From positions 1 through 30,580 of the forward strand of contig CAMCZJ010000004.1 of assembly GCA_945886995.1 (NCBI GenBank): a stretch of DNA of 30,580 nt, given 5' to 3'. This DNA is from Asaia bogorensis (GTDB lineage Bacteria > Pseudomonadota > Alphaproteobacteria > Acetobacterales > Acetobacteraceae). Position numbers and translations under genes: made by a program. How positions within the stretch are numbered: position 1 is the stretch's first letter; every line of letters begins with the position of its first letter. The notes below the pieces were generated by a model. It was not told where the DNA came from. It saw nothing but the letters and a program-made list of their open reading frames with translations, and ran no database searches. Shown here piece after piece: positions 1 to 7,103 of this stretch.

Positions 1-786
1 CCAGCCCAGGGCCTGGATGCGGTGCGTCAGGCCAAGCGCTTCGGCTCTGGCCCAGAATTCGGCCTCACTGCCATCGGTGAAGCGACCTATCAGGCAAAGC
101 CGCGTCTCGGGCGGGCAAAGCGCCAGGGTTTGCAACATCTGCTCGGACCCGCGTGCACGCGTCAGCGCCCCCAAATGCAGCAGCGTCACAGGACCAGCGG
201 CATGAACACGCGGCGGTACATCGCCAAACGCATAATTGCGCACCGGCACCACACGCCCTTTGCCACCAAAGGGGGCTTCCAACCCATCCTTTGCCACCAC
301 CACCGCGTCCGCAGCGCGGCCCATAGCCCAACAGGCGCCATGCAGCAGGCAGCGCAACATGGGCCGCAGCCAGGCCGGCGCCTTCCCATCCAGGCGTGAT
401 GGATAATGTTCATGCACATCCAAAATGATGCGCGCGCCTGTCCACCACCCCGCCAGCAACGCCGCCGCCCAGGCATCGGGTTCGGAGGCATGGATAACCT
501 CCGCACGCTGCATCGCCGCGCGCATGGCAAGGCGCGGAATACCGAAAAACCTGCGCCAGGCGCTGCGGCGCACAGGGAAGGTTTGAATGGCGACGCCCGC
601 CACCTTTTCAGGCGCCGTACCTGCTACCGGGGCGGGGCATAGATGGGTCACGGCATAGCCGGCCTCAGCCAGGCTGGCACCTTCCTTCATGACCACGCGA
701 ATATCAGCCGGCGGATGCGCGGCAGACAGCAAAAGCACCCTAGGTGGTGCGAGCCAAACCGGCGTCAGGCCACCATCGCGCGGCAT
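1..786 (-). CDS. Glycosyltransferase family 4, C-terminus beyond window edge
   Basis: The reverse strand is open from an ATG at 786 to the window edge, giving 262 residues with no stop. The N-terminal half is Rossmann-like: a hydrophobic strand (VLLLSAAHPP, residues 17-26) and DVHEHYPS at 123-130, a signature of GT4/GT-B glycosyltransferases. A second domain begins with LLHLGALTRARG. The catalytic E-x7-E region would lie beyond position 1. The start overlaps the end of the epimerase gene by 22 bp and follows the purine-rich GGAAGGCGAGG, so the two genes are probably translationally coupled. It should add a sugar to the lipid-linked repeat unit on the cytoplasmic face; donor and acceptor cannot be read from the sequence. 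Family call is firm, specificity unknown. Confidence 0.85.
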   Translation of the reverse strand, partial: MPRDGGLTPVWLAPPRVLLLSAAHPPADIRVVMKEGASLAEAGYAVTHLCPAPVAGTAPEKVAGVAIQTFPVRRSAWRRFFGIPRLAMRAAMQRAEVIHASEPDAWAAALLAGWWTGARIILDVHEHYPSRLDGKAPAWLRPMLRCLLHGACWAMGRAADAVVVAKDGLEAPFGGKGRVVPVRNYAFGDVPPRVHAAGPVTLLHLGALTRARGSEQMLQTLALCPPETRLCLIGRFTDGSEAEFWARAEALGLTHRIQALGW

Positions 787-1871
787 TCCTCGCCTTCCAG
801 CACGGCTTGCAAATGCTCACGCATGCGCGCCCCGGCGCGGCCATCCCAGAGCGGAATGGGGCGCGCCGGCTGCACCGGTGCCGCCAGAATTTCCGCCACA
901 AGCGCTGGCAATTCCTCAGGCGAGGCAAGCCTATTCACCCCGGCGGTGATGGTGATGGGGCGTTCAGTGGCGCTGCGCAATGTCAGGCAGGGCAGACCAA
1001 GCGCGGTCGCTTCTTCCTGCACGCCGCCACTATCGGTCGCGACCAGCCGCGCGCGACACAGCAAGGACAGGAACTCCAGATACCCAAGCGGCGGCATGAT
1101 GCGCACACCGGCGGGCGGCACAAAGCCGAAGGATTTCATCTGCGCCGCCGCCCGCGGATGAATGGGCCAAAGCATCGGCAGATGGCGCGCCGCTGCTGAA
1201 AGTGCATTGAGCAGGGCAATAAAACGTTCCGGATGGTCCACATTGCCGGCTCGATGCAGCGTGACCAGCCCATAGCCGCCACGCGTAAGCCCACGCGGCA
1301 GGCGCCGCGCACGCGCTGTCTGCAAATGCCGCATTTGCGTATCCACCATCGCATTGCCCACCGCGCGCACCGCATTGGCTGAATGGCCTTCCTGCCGCAG
1401 CCGCTGCGCCGAGGCTTCATCCGGCGCCCAAAGAATGTCGGAAATCGCATCAATGGCGCGGCGATTGATTTCTTCGGGCAGGTCACGTTCACCCGAACGC
1501 AGCCCGGCTTCCAGATGGATCAGCGTAATGCCCATCTTGCGCGCGGCGAGTGCCGCCGCCAGCGCACCATCCACATCACCCGCCACCACCACTGCCGCGG
1601 GGCGGCGGGATTTCCAGACGGTTTCGCAGGCAATCATCGAACGCCCCGTCAGCACCGCATGGCTGCCGCCGGAAACACCCAATGCAATATCGGGCGTGGG
1701 CAGGCCAAGATCGGCGAAATGCACACCGAACATCGCCTGGTCCTCATGCTGGCCGGTATGGAGCAGGACGGGTTTGCAAAAAGCAGGGCCAGGGGTCAGC
1801 GCATGCCAAAGCGCCGCGAGTTTCGGCAGATTGGGCCGCGCCGCAGCAACCAGATGCACCTCAGGCAGCAT
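765..1871 (-). CDS. wecB: UDP-N-acetylglucosamine 2-epimerase (non-hydrolysing), WecB/WbpI-like
   Basis: A 368-residue protein of normal family length. It interconverts UDP-GlcNAc and UDP-ManNAc (or a related 2-acetamido sugar) in the cytosol. Visible landmarks are ARPNLPK at 11-17, HTGQH at 38-42, GDVDG at 98-102, LEAGLRSGER at 120-129, the LPEE acidic pair at 131-134, VTLHR at 203-207, TDSGGVQEEA at 279-288 and TERP at 302-305. Together these are the substrate-binding and catalytic signature of the family. The ARPN rather than GTRPE opening is closer to WbpI/Cap5-type enzymes than to enterobacterial WecB. It starts two bases after the stop of the upstream glycosyltransferase and overlaps the next gene. 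It probably supplies an activated amino sugar to this locus. Confidence 0.9.
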   Translation of the reverse strand: MLPEVHLVAAARPNLPKLAALWHALTPGPAFCKPVLLHTGQHEDQAMFGVHFADLGLPTPDIALGVSGGSHAVLTGRSMIACETVWKSRRPAAVVVAGDVDGALAAALAARKMGITLIHLEAGLRSGERDLPEEINRRAIDAISDILWAPDEASAQRLRQEGHSANAVRAVGNAMVDTQMRHLQTARARRLPRGLTRGGYGLVTLHRAGNVDHPERFIALLNALSAAARHLPMLWPIHPRAAAQMKSFGFVPPAGVRIMPPLGYLEFLSLLCRARLVATDSGGVQEEATALGLPCLTLRSATERPITITAGVNRLASPEELPALVAEILAAPVQPARPIPLWDGRAGARMREHLQAVLEGEECRAMVA

Positions 1872-1873
1872 GA

Positions 1874-3133
1874 TCAGCCCCTTCCTGACATGACGAGGCG
1901 CGCATGGCTTGCGCTTGCAGCCCCAGCACCCAAGGCCGCTTCGGCAAGCGCTGCAAAACGCGCGGCCAGCAGGCGCCGATCATGCTGGCGCAGTGCAAGG
2001 CTACGCGCCGCCGCCCCCATGGCCGCGCGGCGCGCGGGGTCCTCCACAAGGCTGACCAAGGCGGCGGCAAGGCCCGGCGCATCACCGGGCGGCACGGCAA
2101 TGCCAGCGCCGCCTTCGGTCAAAAGCCGCGCGGCCTGGCCGGGGACATTGCTGATAACAGGCCGCCCCGCCGCCAGCCCATCCATCAGCTTATTGGGGGC
2201 GGTCCATTCGGCGAAAGCAGGGCAATCGGCCAGGATATGCAGCACAATTTGGCTGCCGGCGAACAAGCGCGCCACATCGCGCTTGGGCATAGGTGGCAGG
2301 AAGGTCAGGTTGGGTAAGCCTGCCGAGCGCTGAATAAGGGCGGTTTTCTCCGCCCCCTCACCCACCAACAGAATACGAAGCCGGGTCTCTCCCCGCTCGG
2401 CTAGAAACCGCGCGGCATCAATCATCACGCCAAGCCCATTGGCGCGGCCATGCGCGCCGGCATAAAGCGCCAGCACTTCCCAGGGCGCGGCCTCTGGCGG
2501 GCGCCAGGGCGGGATATGCGGGCCGAAAAGGTCAAGGTCGCAGCCATTGCCGATCACCTGCACCCGTGCCGGATCAGCGCCACGCGCGCGCGCGGTTTCC
2601 GCCATGCCTTCCGAAAGCGCCACCACCGCTGCCGCCTGCCGGCAGGCCAAATTGGCGAGCGATTCGAACACAGGCGCAAGCGGTGCCGGCAGCACGCCCA
2701 TGGCGCGCGGCAATTCCGGCCAAGGGTCGCGGATTTCGAAAATGAAGGGAATGCCGCGCAGCGCCTTAGCCATAAGCGCAGGCAGCGCCACCGTGAGCGG
2801 GGTGGAAGATGCAATAATCAGATCAGGCTTCATCCGGAAGGCCAACCGCGCCGCCGCCGCCGCATAGCGCAGGAACGCCGCGCCCCGCGCCGCAACACCC
2901 ATGGCATTGGCGTAAGGGATGTCCCATTCCACCACCTGAAAACCTGCGACGCGCCCTTCCCTTCGGCCTTTGCGGAAGGCGCCGGCAAGCCCTGTCTCAG
3001 CGCCATGATAGCGGCCGGTGGCCAGCGTCACGCGATGGCCATGCGCGGCAAGCGCCCGGGCAAAGGCAAAACTCCGTGTCGCCGTGGCACCCTCAGGCGT
3101 GCTGAAATGCTGATGAAGGTAAAGGATACGCAC
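1874..3133 (-). CDS. Glycosyltransferase family 4 (WbuB/WcaI-like)
   Basis: 419 residues from a GTG at 3133, five bases after the aminotransferase stop. An ATG at 3220 is in frame but would overlap the aminotransferase by over 80 bp and add a tail unlike the family, so GTG is preferred. The protein opens with VRILYLHQHFSTPEG (1-15), the usual start of WbuB-like GT4 enzymes. It carries FEIRDPWPE at 132-140, then a second GT-B domain with IGNGCD, LLVGEG and a NKLMDGLAAGRPVIS stretch containing the nucleotide-sugar-binding region. It should transfer a sugar, often an N-acetylated amino sugar in this subfamily, to undecaprenyl-PP-linked glycan. Order in the operon suggests that it acts soon after the PglC-like initiating enzyme. 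Exact linkage unknown. Confidence 0.88.
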   Translation of the reverse strand: MRILYLHQHFSTPEGATATRSFAFARALAAHGHRVTLATGRYHGAETGLAGAFRKGRREGRVAGFQVVEWDIPYANAMGVAARGAAFLRYAAAAARLAFRMKPDLIIASSTPLTVALPALMAKALRGIPFIFEIRDPWPELPRAMGVLPAPLAPVFESLANLACRQAAAVVALSEGMAETARARGADPARVQVIGNGCDLDLFGPHIPPWRPPEAAPWEVLALYAGAHGRANGLGVMIDAARFLAERGETRLRILLVGEGAEKTALIQRSAGLPNLTFLPPMPKRDVARLFAGSQIVLHILADCPAFAEWTAPNKLMDGLAAGRPVISNVPGQAARLLTEGGAGIAVPPGDAPGLAAALVSLVEDPARRAAMGAAARSLALRQHDRRLLAARFAALAEAALGAGAASASHARLVMSGRG

Positions 3134-3138
3134 GGCCT

Positions 3139-4329
3139 TCAGCCCTGCGCTGCGGCGCGGATTGCACGGATCACGCGATCCTGCGCGCCAGCCGCCAAGC
3201 CACTGCCGGAAGGCAAGCAAAGCCCCCTGGCGAAAAGCGCCTCAGCCACCGCGCCGCCGGCGCGTGGTGCCTCCCGAAACACCGGCTGCAGATGTAAAGG
3301 CTTCCAGACCGGGCGGCTTTCAATACCCTCAATGGCCAGGACACGGCGCAGCCCATCCGGGTCCATACCGAAGCGCTCAGCGTCAATCAGCACAGCGGTC
3401 AACCAGCGGGACGCGCGCCCCCAGGGCGCTTCCGGCATGAAGGAAACCCCAGGCACATCTTCCAAGGCTTCCTGGTACCGCGCGAAAATCGCGCGGCGCC
3501 GGGCCACACGATCGGCAAGCTTGGGCAATTGCGCCAGCCCGACGGCAGCCAATAGGGAAGACAGGCCGAAGGAATAGCCGGTGGTGTCATGTTCATAATG
3601 CGGCGCCGGGTTCTTCGCCTGATCCGCCAAGGCGCGGGCGCGCGCGATCAGCCGCGCGTCATCAGATGCCAGCGCCCCGCCCCCACCGGCGGTGATGATC
3701 TTATTGCCATTGAAGGAAAACGCCGCGAGCAAGGCGCCGCGCCCGGCGGGCAACCCGGCCTGGCTGGCGCCCAACCCTTCCGCGCTATCAGCAATCAGCG
3801 CCACGCCATATTCAGCGCAAAGCGGCGCGATTTGATGCAGCGCGGCGCATTGGCCATAGATATCCACCGCGACCACGGCTTTGGGGAGCCTACCCTGGCG
3901 CGCTGCCTGACGGAGCTGATTGGCCAAAAGCGCGGGGTCGAGCGTCCAGCTTGCCGGGCAAACATCCAGAAAGCGCGGCACTGCGCCAAGCTGAAAGGCG
4001 GGCGCGATAGAGGCGATGAAGGTAAATCCGGGCACCCAGACCTCATCCCCTGGGCCGATCTCCAGCACCCGAAAAGCGAGCGTCAGCGCGGCAGTGCCAG
4101 AAGCAACCCCCAGCACATGGGCGAAGCCCGTGACCTCGGCCAAGGCATGTTCAAAGGCACGCGGCGTGGGGCCCGCCGGCGCCAGCCAGCCGGAAGCGAG
4201 GCTTGCTTCAATTGCTGCCCTCTCCCGGCCCGATAGATGCGGCGGGGAGAGCAGGATGGCTGCAGACGAAGGCTTGAGCTGGCTTATGCCCTTGGGCAAA
4301 GCGCTGAGGGATTCGGCAGAAGGAAGCAT
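3139..4329 (-). CDS. DegT/DnrJ/EryC1/StrS-type sugar aminotransferase, PglE-like
   Basis: 396 residues. A PLP-dependent enzyme that aminates a nucleotide-linked keto sugar, probably UDP-4-keto-6-deoxy-GlcNAc. It resembles Campylobacter PglE along its length: ILLSPPHLSG at 25-34, GVASGTAAL at 74-82, PGFTFIASIAP at 100-110, DSAEGLG at 181-187 and SFNGNKIITAGGGG at 205-218, with Lys210 as the Schiff-base lysine. PglE-like proteins usually begin near ILLSPPH, so there is a roughly 20-residue N-terminal extension. The start is uncertain: ATG 4329 follows an AGGG at a spacing of about 10 bases, and in-frame GTGs at 4332 and 4338 are alternatives. The gene follows a 53-bp AT-rich gap after pglC, unlike the overlaps elsewhere in the operon, so it may have its own promoter. 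Confidence 0.88.
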   Translation of the reverse strand: MLPSAESLSALPKGISQLKPSSAAILLSPPHLSGRERAAIEASLASGWLAPAGPTPRAFEHALAEVTGFAHVLGVASGTAALTLAFRVLEIGPGDEVWVPGFTFIASIAPAFQLGAVPRFLDVCPASWTLDPALLANQLRQAARQGRLPKAVVAVDIYGQCAALHQIAPLCAEYGVALIADSAEGLGASQAGLPAGRGALLAAFSFNGNKIITAGGGGALASDDARLIARARALADQAKNPAPHYEHDTTGYSFGLSSLLAAVGLAQLPKLADRVARRRAIFARYQEALEDVPGVSFMPEAPWGRASRWLTAVLIDAERFGMDPDGLRRVLAIEGIESRPVWKPLHLQPVFREAPRAGGAVAEALFARGLCLPSGSGLAAGAQDRVIRAIRAAAQG

Positions 4330-4354
4330 CACGTTCACACCCTATAGACGCATA

Positions 4355-4371
4355 TGATTTTCATAAAATCA
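4355..4371. repeat. Perfect 17-bp inverted repeat between pglC-like and pglE-like genes
   Basis: TGATTTT and AAAATCA are exact 7-bp arms separated by CAT. The repeat sits in the 53-bp AT-rich gap (4339-4391 if the outer GTG start is used) of an otherwise tightly packed operon. It could be an operator for an internal promoter or a weak processing hairpin. There is no GC-rich stem with a T-run, so a classical terminator is unlikely. Confidence 0.4.
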
Positions 4372-4391
4372 ACTCATGATTGTATTTTGGT

Positions 4392-4979
4392 TTAGAATTC
4401 TATCGGCTTTGCGGAAGTCGCATAACCGGGCATTCGGGTCCCATGCCCGCGCAGCAGCAGCACGCAGCAGGTCAGAGCAATCTTGGAATCTGTTGCAATT
4501 TCAATTTTTTGTGTTGCGTATCTTACGTCATAAACGAACCGCTGTGACCATGGCAGCGCATTCCGCCCCTTCGCCTGGGCCAATCCCAGTAAACCGGGCC
4601 TTACCCAAAGCCGCTTTGCCTCCGTCACGCCCAATAGCGGCGTATAGTCGCAAGGTAAGGGGCGCGGCCCAACCAGGCTCATCTCACCGCGCAAGATATT
4701 GATCATTTGGGGTAATTCATCGAGCCCGCTGGCCCTGAACCAGCGCCCAAAGGTGCCGAGCCGCGCGGCATCCGGCCCATCGCCCTCACGCATTGAACGG
4801 AACTTCAGCAAGGTGAAGGGCGCGCCATGCCGCCCGGCGCGACGCTGGCGGAACAGGATGGGTCGCCCCAAGGCGAGCAGCACCGCCAGCGCCAGCAGCG
4901 CAAAGACCGGGGCGCCCAATACCAGCACCAGCAGCGCCGCCCCCCGATCAAGCCATGCCTTACCCCAAAGCGCGTACAT
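4392..4979 (-). CDS. Initiating phosphoglycosyl transferase, PglC-like
   Basis: 195 residues, the size of the minimal monotopic phosphoglycosyl transferases (PglC is about 200). It should move a sugar phosphate from a UDP-sugar to undecaprenyl phosphate, starting repeat-unit assembly at the inner membrane. Visible parts are the re-entrant hydrophobic helix at about 14-38, LKFRSM at 58-63, the catalytic Asp-Glu pair at D87-E88, SLVGPRPLP at 101-109 and VRPGLLGLAQ at 126-135. The last about 45 residues are encoded by much more AT-rich DNA using AGA, ACA, AAA and ATT codons. They still keep a GYATSAKPIEF end resembling the family's GxATMPEF tail. It overlaps the preceding ligase gene by 20 bp. 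Pairing with a PglE-like aminotransferase points to a bacillosamine-type first sugar. Confidence 0.9.
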   Translation of the reverse strand: MYALWGKAWLDRGAALLVLVLGAPVFALLALAVLLALGRPILFRQRRAGRHGAPFTLLKFRSMREGDGPDAARLGTFGRWFRASGLDELPQMINILRGEMSLVGPRPLPCDYTPLLGVTEAKRLWVRPGLLGLAQAKGRNALPWSQRFVYDVRYATQKIEIATDSKIALTCCVLLLRGHGTRMPGYATSAKPIEF

Positions 4980-6225
4980 GACCCGCCCCCATCAATGGTG
5001 CCGCGGCGCGCAACCCAAGCCCAAGTGCCAAGCCAAGCGTCAGCCACGCCATCCGATTGCCAAGATCGGTAGAGACCTGAAGCGTCACCGCCATCGGCAG
5101 GCACAGCATCAGGATGCGCGCGAGCCGCCAGGAAGGCGCCGTGCGGCCAAGATTCCAAACCGCCCAAGCGGCCCCGCCAAAGGCAATCAGCCAGAGGACA
5201 AGGCCGGGCAAGCCAGCCTCCACCAAGGCTTCCAGTGCCAGATTATGCGGATGCCGTCCGCGCCACTCGCCAAACCCCGCCGCCAGGCTGAAGCCGCCGG
5301 TGCCAAGGCCAAAGGGCATGGCCTGACCAGCCAGGGCCAAGGCGCTGTCCCACAGCGGCGGGCGCCCTGAGCTTTCCATGACATTGGGCACAAAAAACCT
5401 CTCCAAAGCACGCGCCTGATGGCCCGCTTCACTATCGCCGAACCACGCCGCGCCGCCGGCCAGGAAGAGCAAGCCAAGCCCCCAAAGCGCCGCCTGCCCA
5501 GGCATTTGCTGCCGTAGCAGGATCACCAATGGTCCCAGTACAAGGCAAAAACCAAGCGCCACCAGCGCGGCCCGCCCGCCGGGCAGCAGCGCGCCCAACG
5601 CCAGCGCCACGCTAACACTCAGCCAGAAAAGCCGGCGCGCCATGCCACGCGCTTCGGCCCAATGCACCGCAGCCAGGGCAGCCGCCATGGCAATGGCAAG
5701 CCCCGTTACCTGATAGGCGATGCGCCATTTTTCGGGATCGGCGCCGGCAAGCCCGCCAAGCGCAACGCTACCTTCCGCCAGATTGTCAGTCAGGCTAAGC
5801 GCGACCGCCGCGCCGGCCATTAGCACCCCGGCACAAAAACCGCGCAAGGCCGCGTCATCCCCCGCCACCAGCAGCCCGGCCATGAGCATGATCGGCGCGA
5901 GCAGAATGATTTCCGCCAATTTGGCGCCCATCACAGCGCCCGAGGCGCTCCAGCAGCCGGCCAACACCAGCCAAAGCCAAAGCCCAGAAATGGCCGCAAG
6001 CGGCAGGCCAATCTGCGGCGCCACCACCCAACGCCGCGTGATGGCGCATAGTGTCAGCAAAGGCAGCGCGGCCAGGGCAATCAATACTGTAAAATCAATG
6101 GGTAGCTGGCCAATCAACGGGATGGATTTCAGCGCCCCAGCCAGATGCAGCAGGGCTGCTGCGGCGCCGGCCAACCAGGCGAATGCGCCATCGGGCCACG
6201 CGGCTTCCGTTGTTTCGGCCCGCAC
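4960..6225 (-). CDS. O-antigen ligase / Wzy-type polymerase family membrane protein
   Basis: 421 residues from a GTG at 6225, chosen because AGGGGG lies seven bases upstream and the preceding gene stops two bases before it. The longer ORF reaching 6345 would overlap that gene by more than 100 bp. The protein is almost entirely hydrophobic, with about ten or more membrane segments. One periplasmic loop carries the Wzy_C-type features GRPPLWDSAL (about 287-296), GLGTGGF and RHPHNLALEALVEAGLPG (about 320-340). It either polymerises lipid-linked repeat units in the periplasm or ligates finished chains. Its place between a Wzz-like protein and the initiating transferase favours the polymerase role, but ligase and polymerase cannot be separated from sequence alone. 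Confidence 0.82.
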   Translation of the reverse strand: MRAETTEAAWPDGAFAWLAGAAAALLHLAGALKSIPLIGQLPIDFTVLIALAALPLLTLCAITRRWVVAPQIGLPLAAISGLWLWLVLAGCWSASGAVMGAKLAEIILLAPIMLMAGLLVAGDDAALRGFCAGVLMAGAAVALSLTDNLAEGSVALGGLAGADPEKWRIAYQVTGLAIAMAAALAAVHWAEARGMARRLFWLSVSVALALGALLPGGRAALVALGFCLVLGPLVILLRQQMPGQAALWGLGLLFLAGGAAWFGDSEAGHQARALERFFVPNVMESSGRPPLWDSALALAGQAMPFGLGTGGFSLAAGFGEWRGRHPHNLALEALVEAGLPGLVLWLIAFGGAAWAVWNLGRTAPSWRLARILMLCLPMAVTLQVSTDLGNRMAWLTLGLALGLGLRAAAPLMGAGHVRALG

Positions 6226-6227
6226 GC

Positions 6228-7103
6228 TCAATCCCCCTGCATGGCCGGGCGCCGTGTCAGGATGGCGGCGTCGCGAAATGCCAGGCGCATCAGCAGCACC
6301 CCAGCCGCCCCCATGAAAACCGCGAAGGGCACCGCCAATGTCCAAAGCCCCAGCAGTAAAGGCCGATTGGGCCGCGAAGCGCGGGCTTCCACCATGGGGG
6401 CGGCGATCAGCCGCGCCGCCACCGCCTCATCAGCCGCCACCACCAGCCCGGCGCGCTGCTGCTGCGCCAGAAGATCGTAAAGGCTATTGCGGAGGAACAC
6501 GTCGCTTTCGCCGGCAAGCCGCACTTCCAACGCTGCAACCCGCCGCGCGGCTTGGTCAGCAAGGTCAGCGCGTACCTTGGCCTCAGCAAAGCGATGCAGG
6601 CTGATCAGGCTTTGCAGCGCAAGCGCTGGGTTGGCATGGGTTAACTCAATCGTCCAAATAATGCTTCCAAGATTCTGATTTACCGAAAAATACCGCCCTA
6701 ACCAAGCCAGCACATCATCGGCATCAAGCGCGCGATTGAGGCCAAGCCAGCCGCGCAAACCCGAAAACAAAGATAGCTGACGCGCCCGTTCCATATCCTC
6801 CAGCAGGGCGGTTTCCGTGGTCAGCATCCGCGCCGCTTCGGGCGAACGCAGCGCGGCCAGATAGATGGCGAAATTGCCAGCCGGGCGCGTATCCAGCCCC
6901 TGACCCAAGCCAGGTGACTGGGGCGCAAGCAGCGCGGAGATCGCGAAGGACGTCGTTTCCGCCGGTGCCACCTGGGCGCGCGCCACATGGCCGCGCGGCC
7001 AAAGCAGGATGGCCGCTGCCCCGCCAATCCATAGCAGCAGCAGGATCAGCGCCAATCTGGCACGCCAAGCCCAAAGCCCCATCAGCAGCAGCGGCAGCGG
7101 CAT
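6228..7103 (-). CDS. Wzz-like polysaccharide copolymerase / chain-length determinant
   Basis: 291 residues from an ATG at 7103 that shares one base with the upstream stop (TGATG) and follows GGGTGGG. A GTG at 7109 is the alternative. It has an N-terminal membrane helix (about 12-35), a periplasmic region of about 200 residues predicted to be largely helical, and a C-terminal membrane helix preceded by RPNRPLLLG. This is the two-helix layout of Wzz/PCP proteins. No Walker motifs or tyrosine-rich tail follow, so no BY-kinase is fused. It should set polymer length with the neighbouring polymerase and the divergently encoded export protein. Sequence similarity to classical Wzz is weak; the call rests on topology and position. 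Confidence 0.7.
   Translation of the reverse strand: MPLPLLLMGLWAWRARLALILLLLWIGGAAAILLWPRGHVARAQVAPAETTSFAISALLAPQSPGLGQGLDTRPAGNFAIYLAALRSPEAARMLTTETALLEDMERARQLSLFSGLRGWLGLNRALDADDVLAWLGRYFSVNQNLGSIIWTIELTHANPALALQSLISLHRFAEAKVRADLADQAARRVAALEVRLAGESDVFLRNSLYDLLAQQQRAGLVVAADEAVAARLIAAPMVEARASRPNRPLLLGLWTLAVPFAVFMGAAGVLLMRLAFRDAAILTRRPAMQGD

Noticed and set aside
2450..3577. Rightward open frame of 375 codons across the GT4 and aminotransferase genes
   Set aside because: It crosses two well-supported leftward genes and has no recognisable protein features.
4355..4371. Intrinsic terminator after the PglC-like gene
   Set aside because: The stem is AT-rich and no T-run follows in the direction of transcription.
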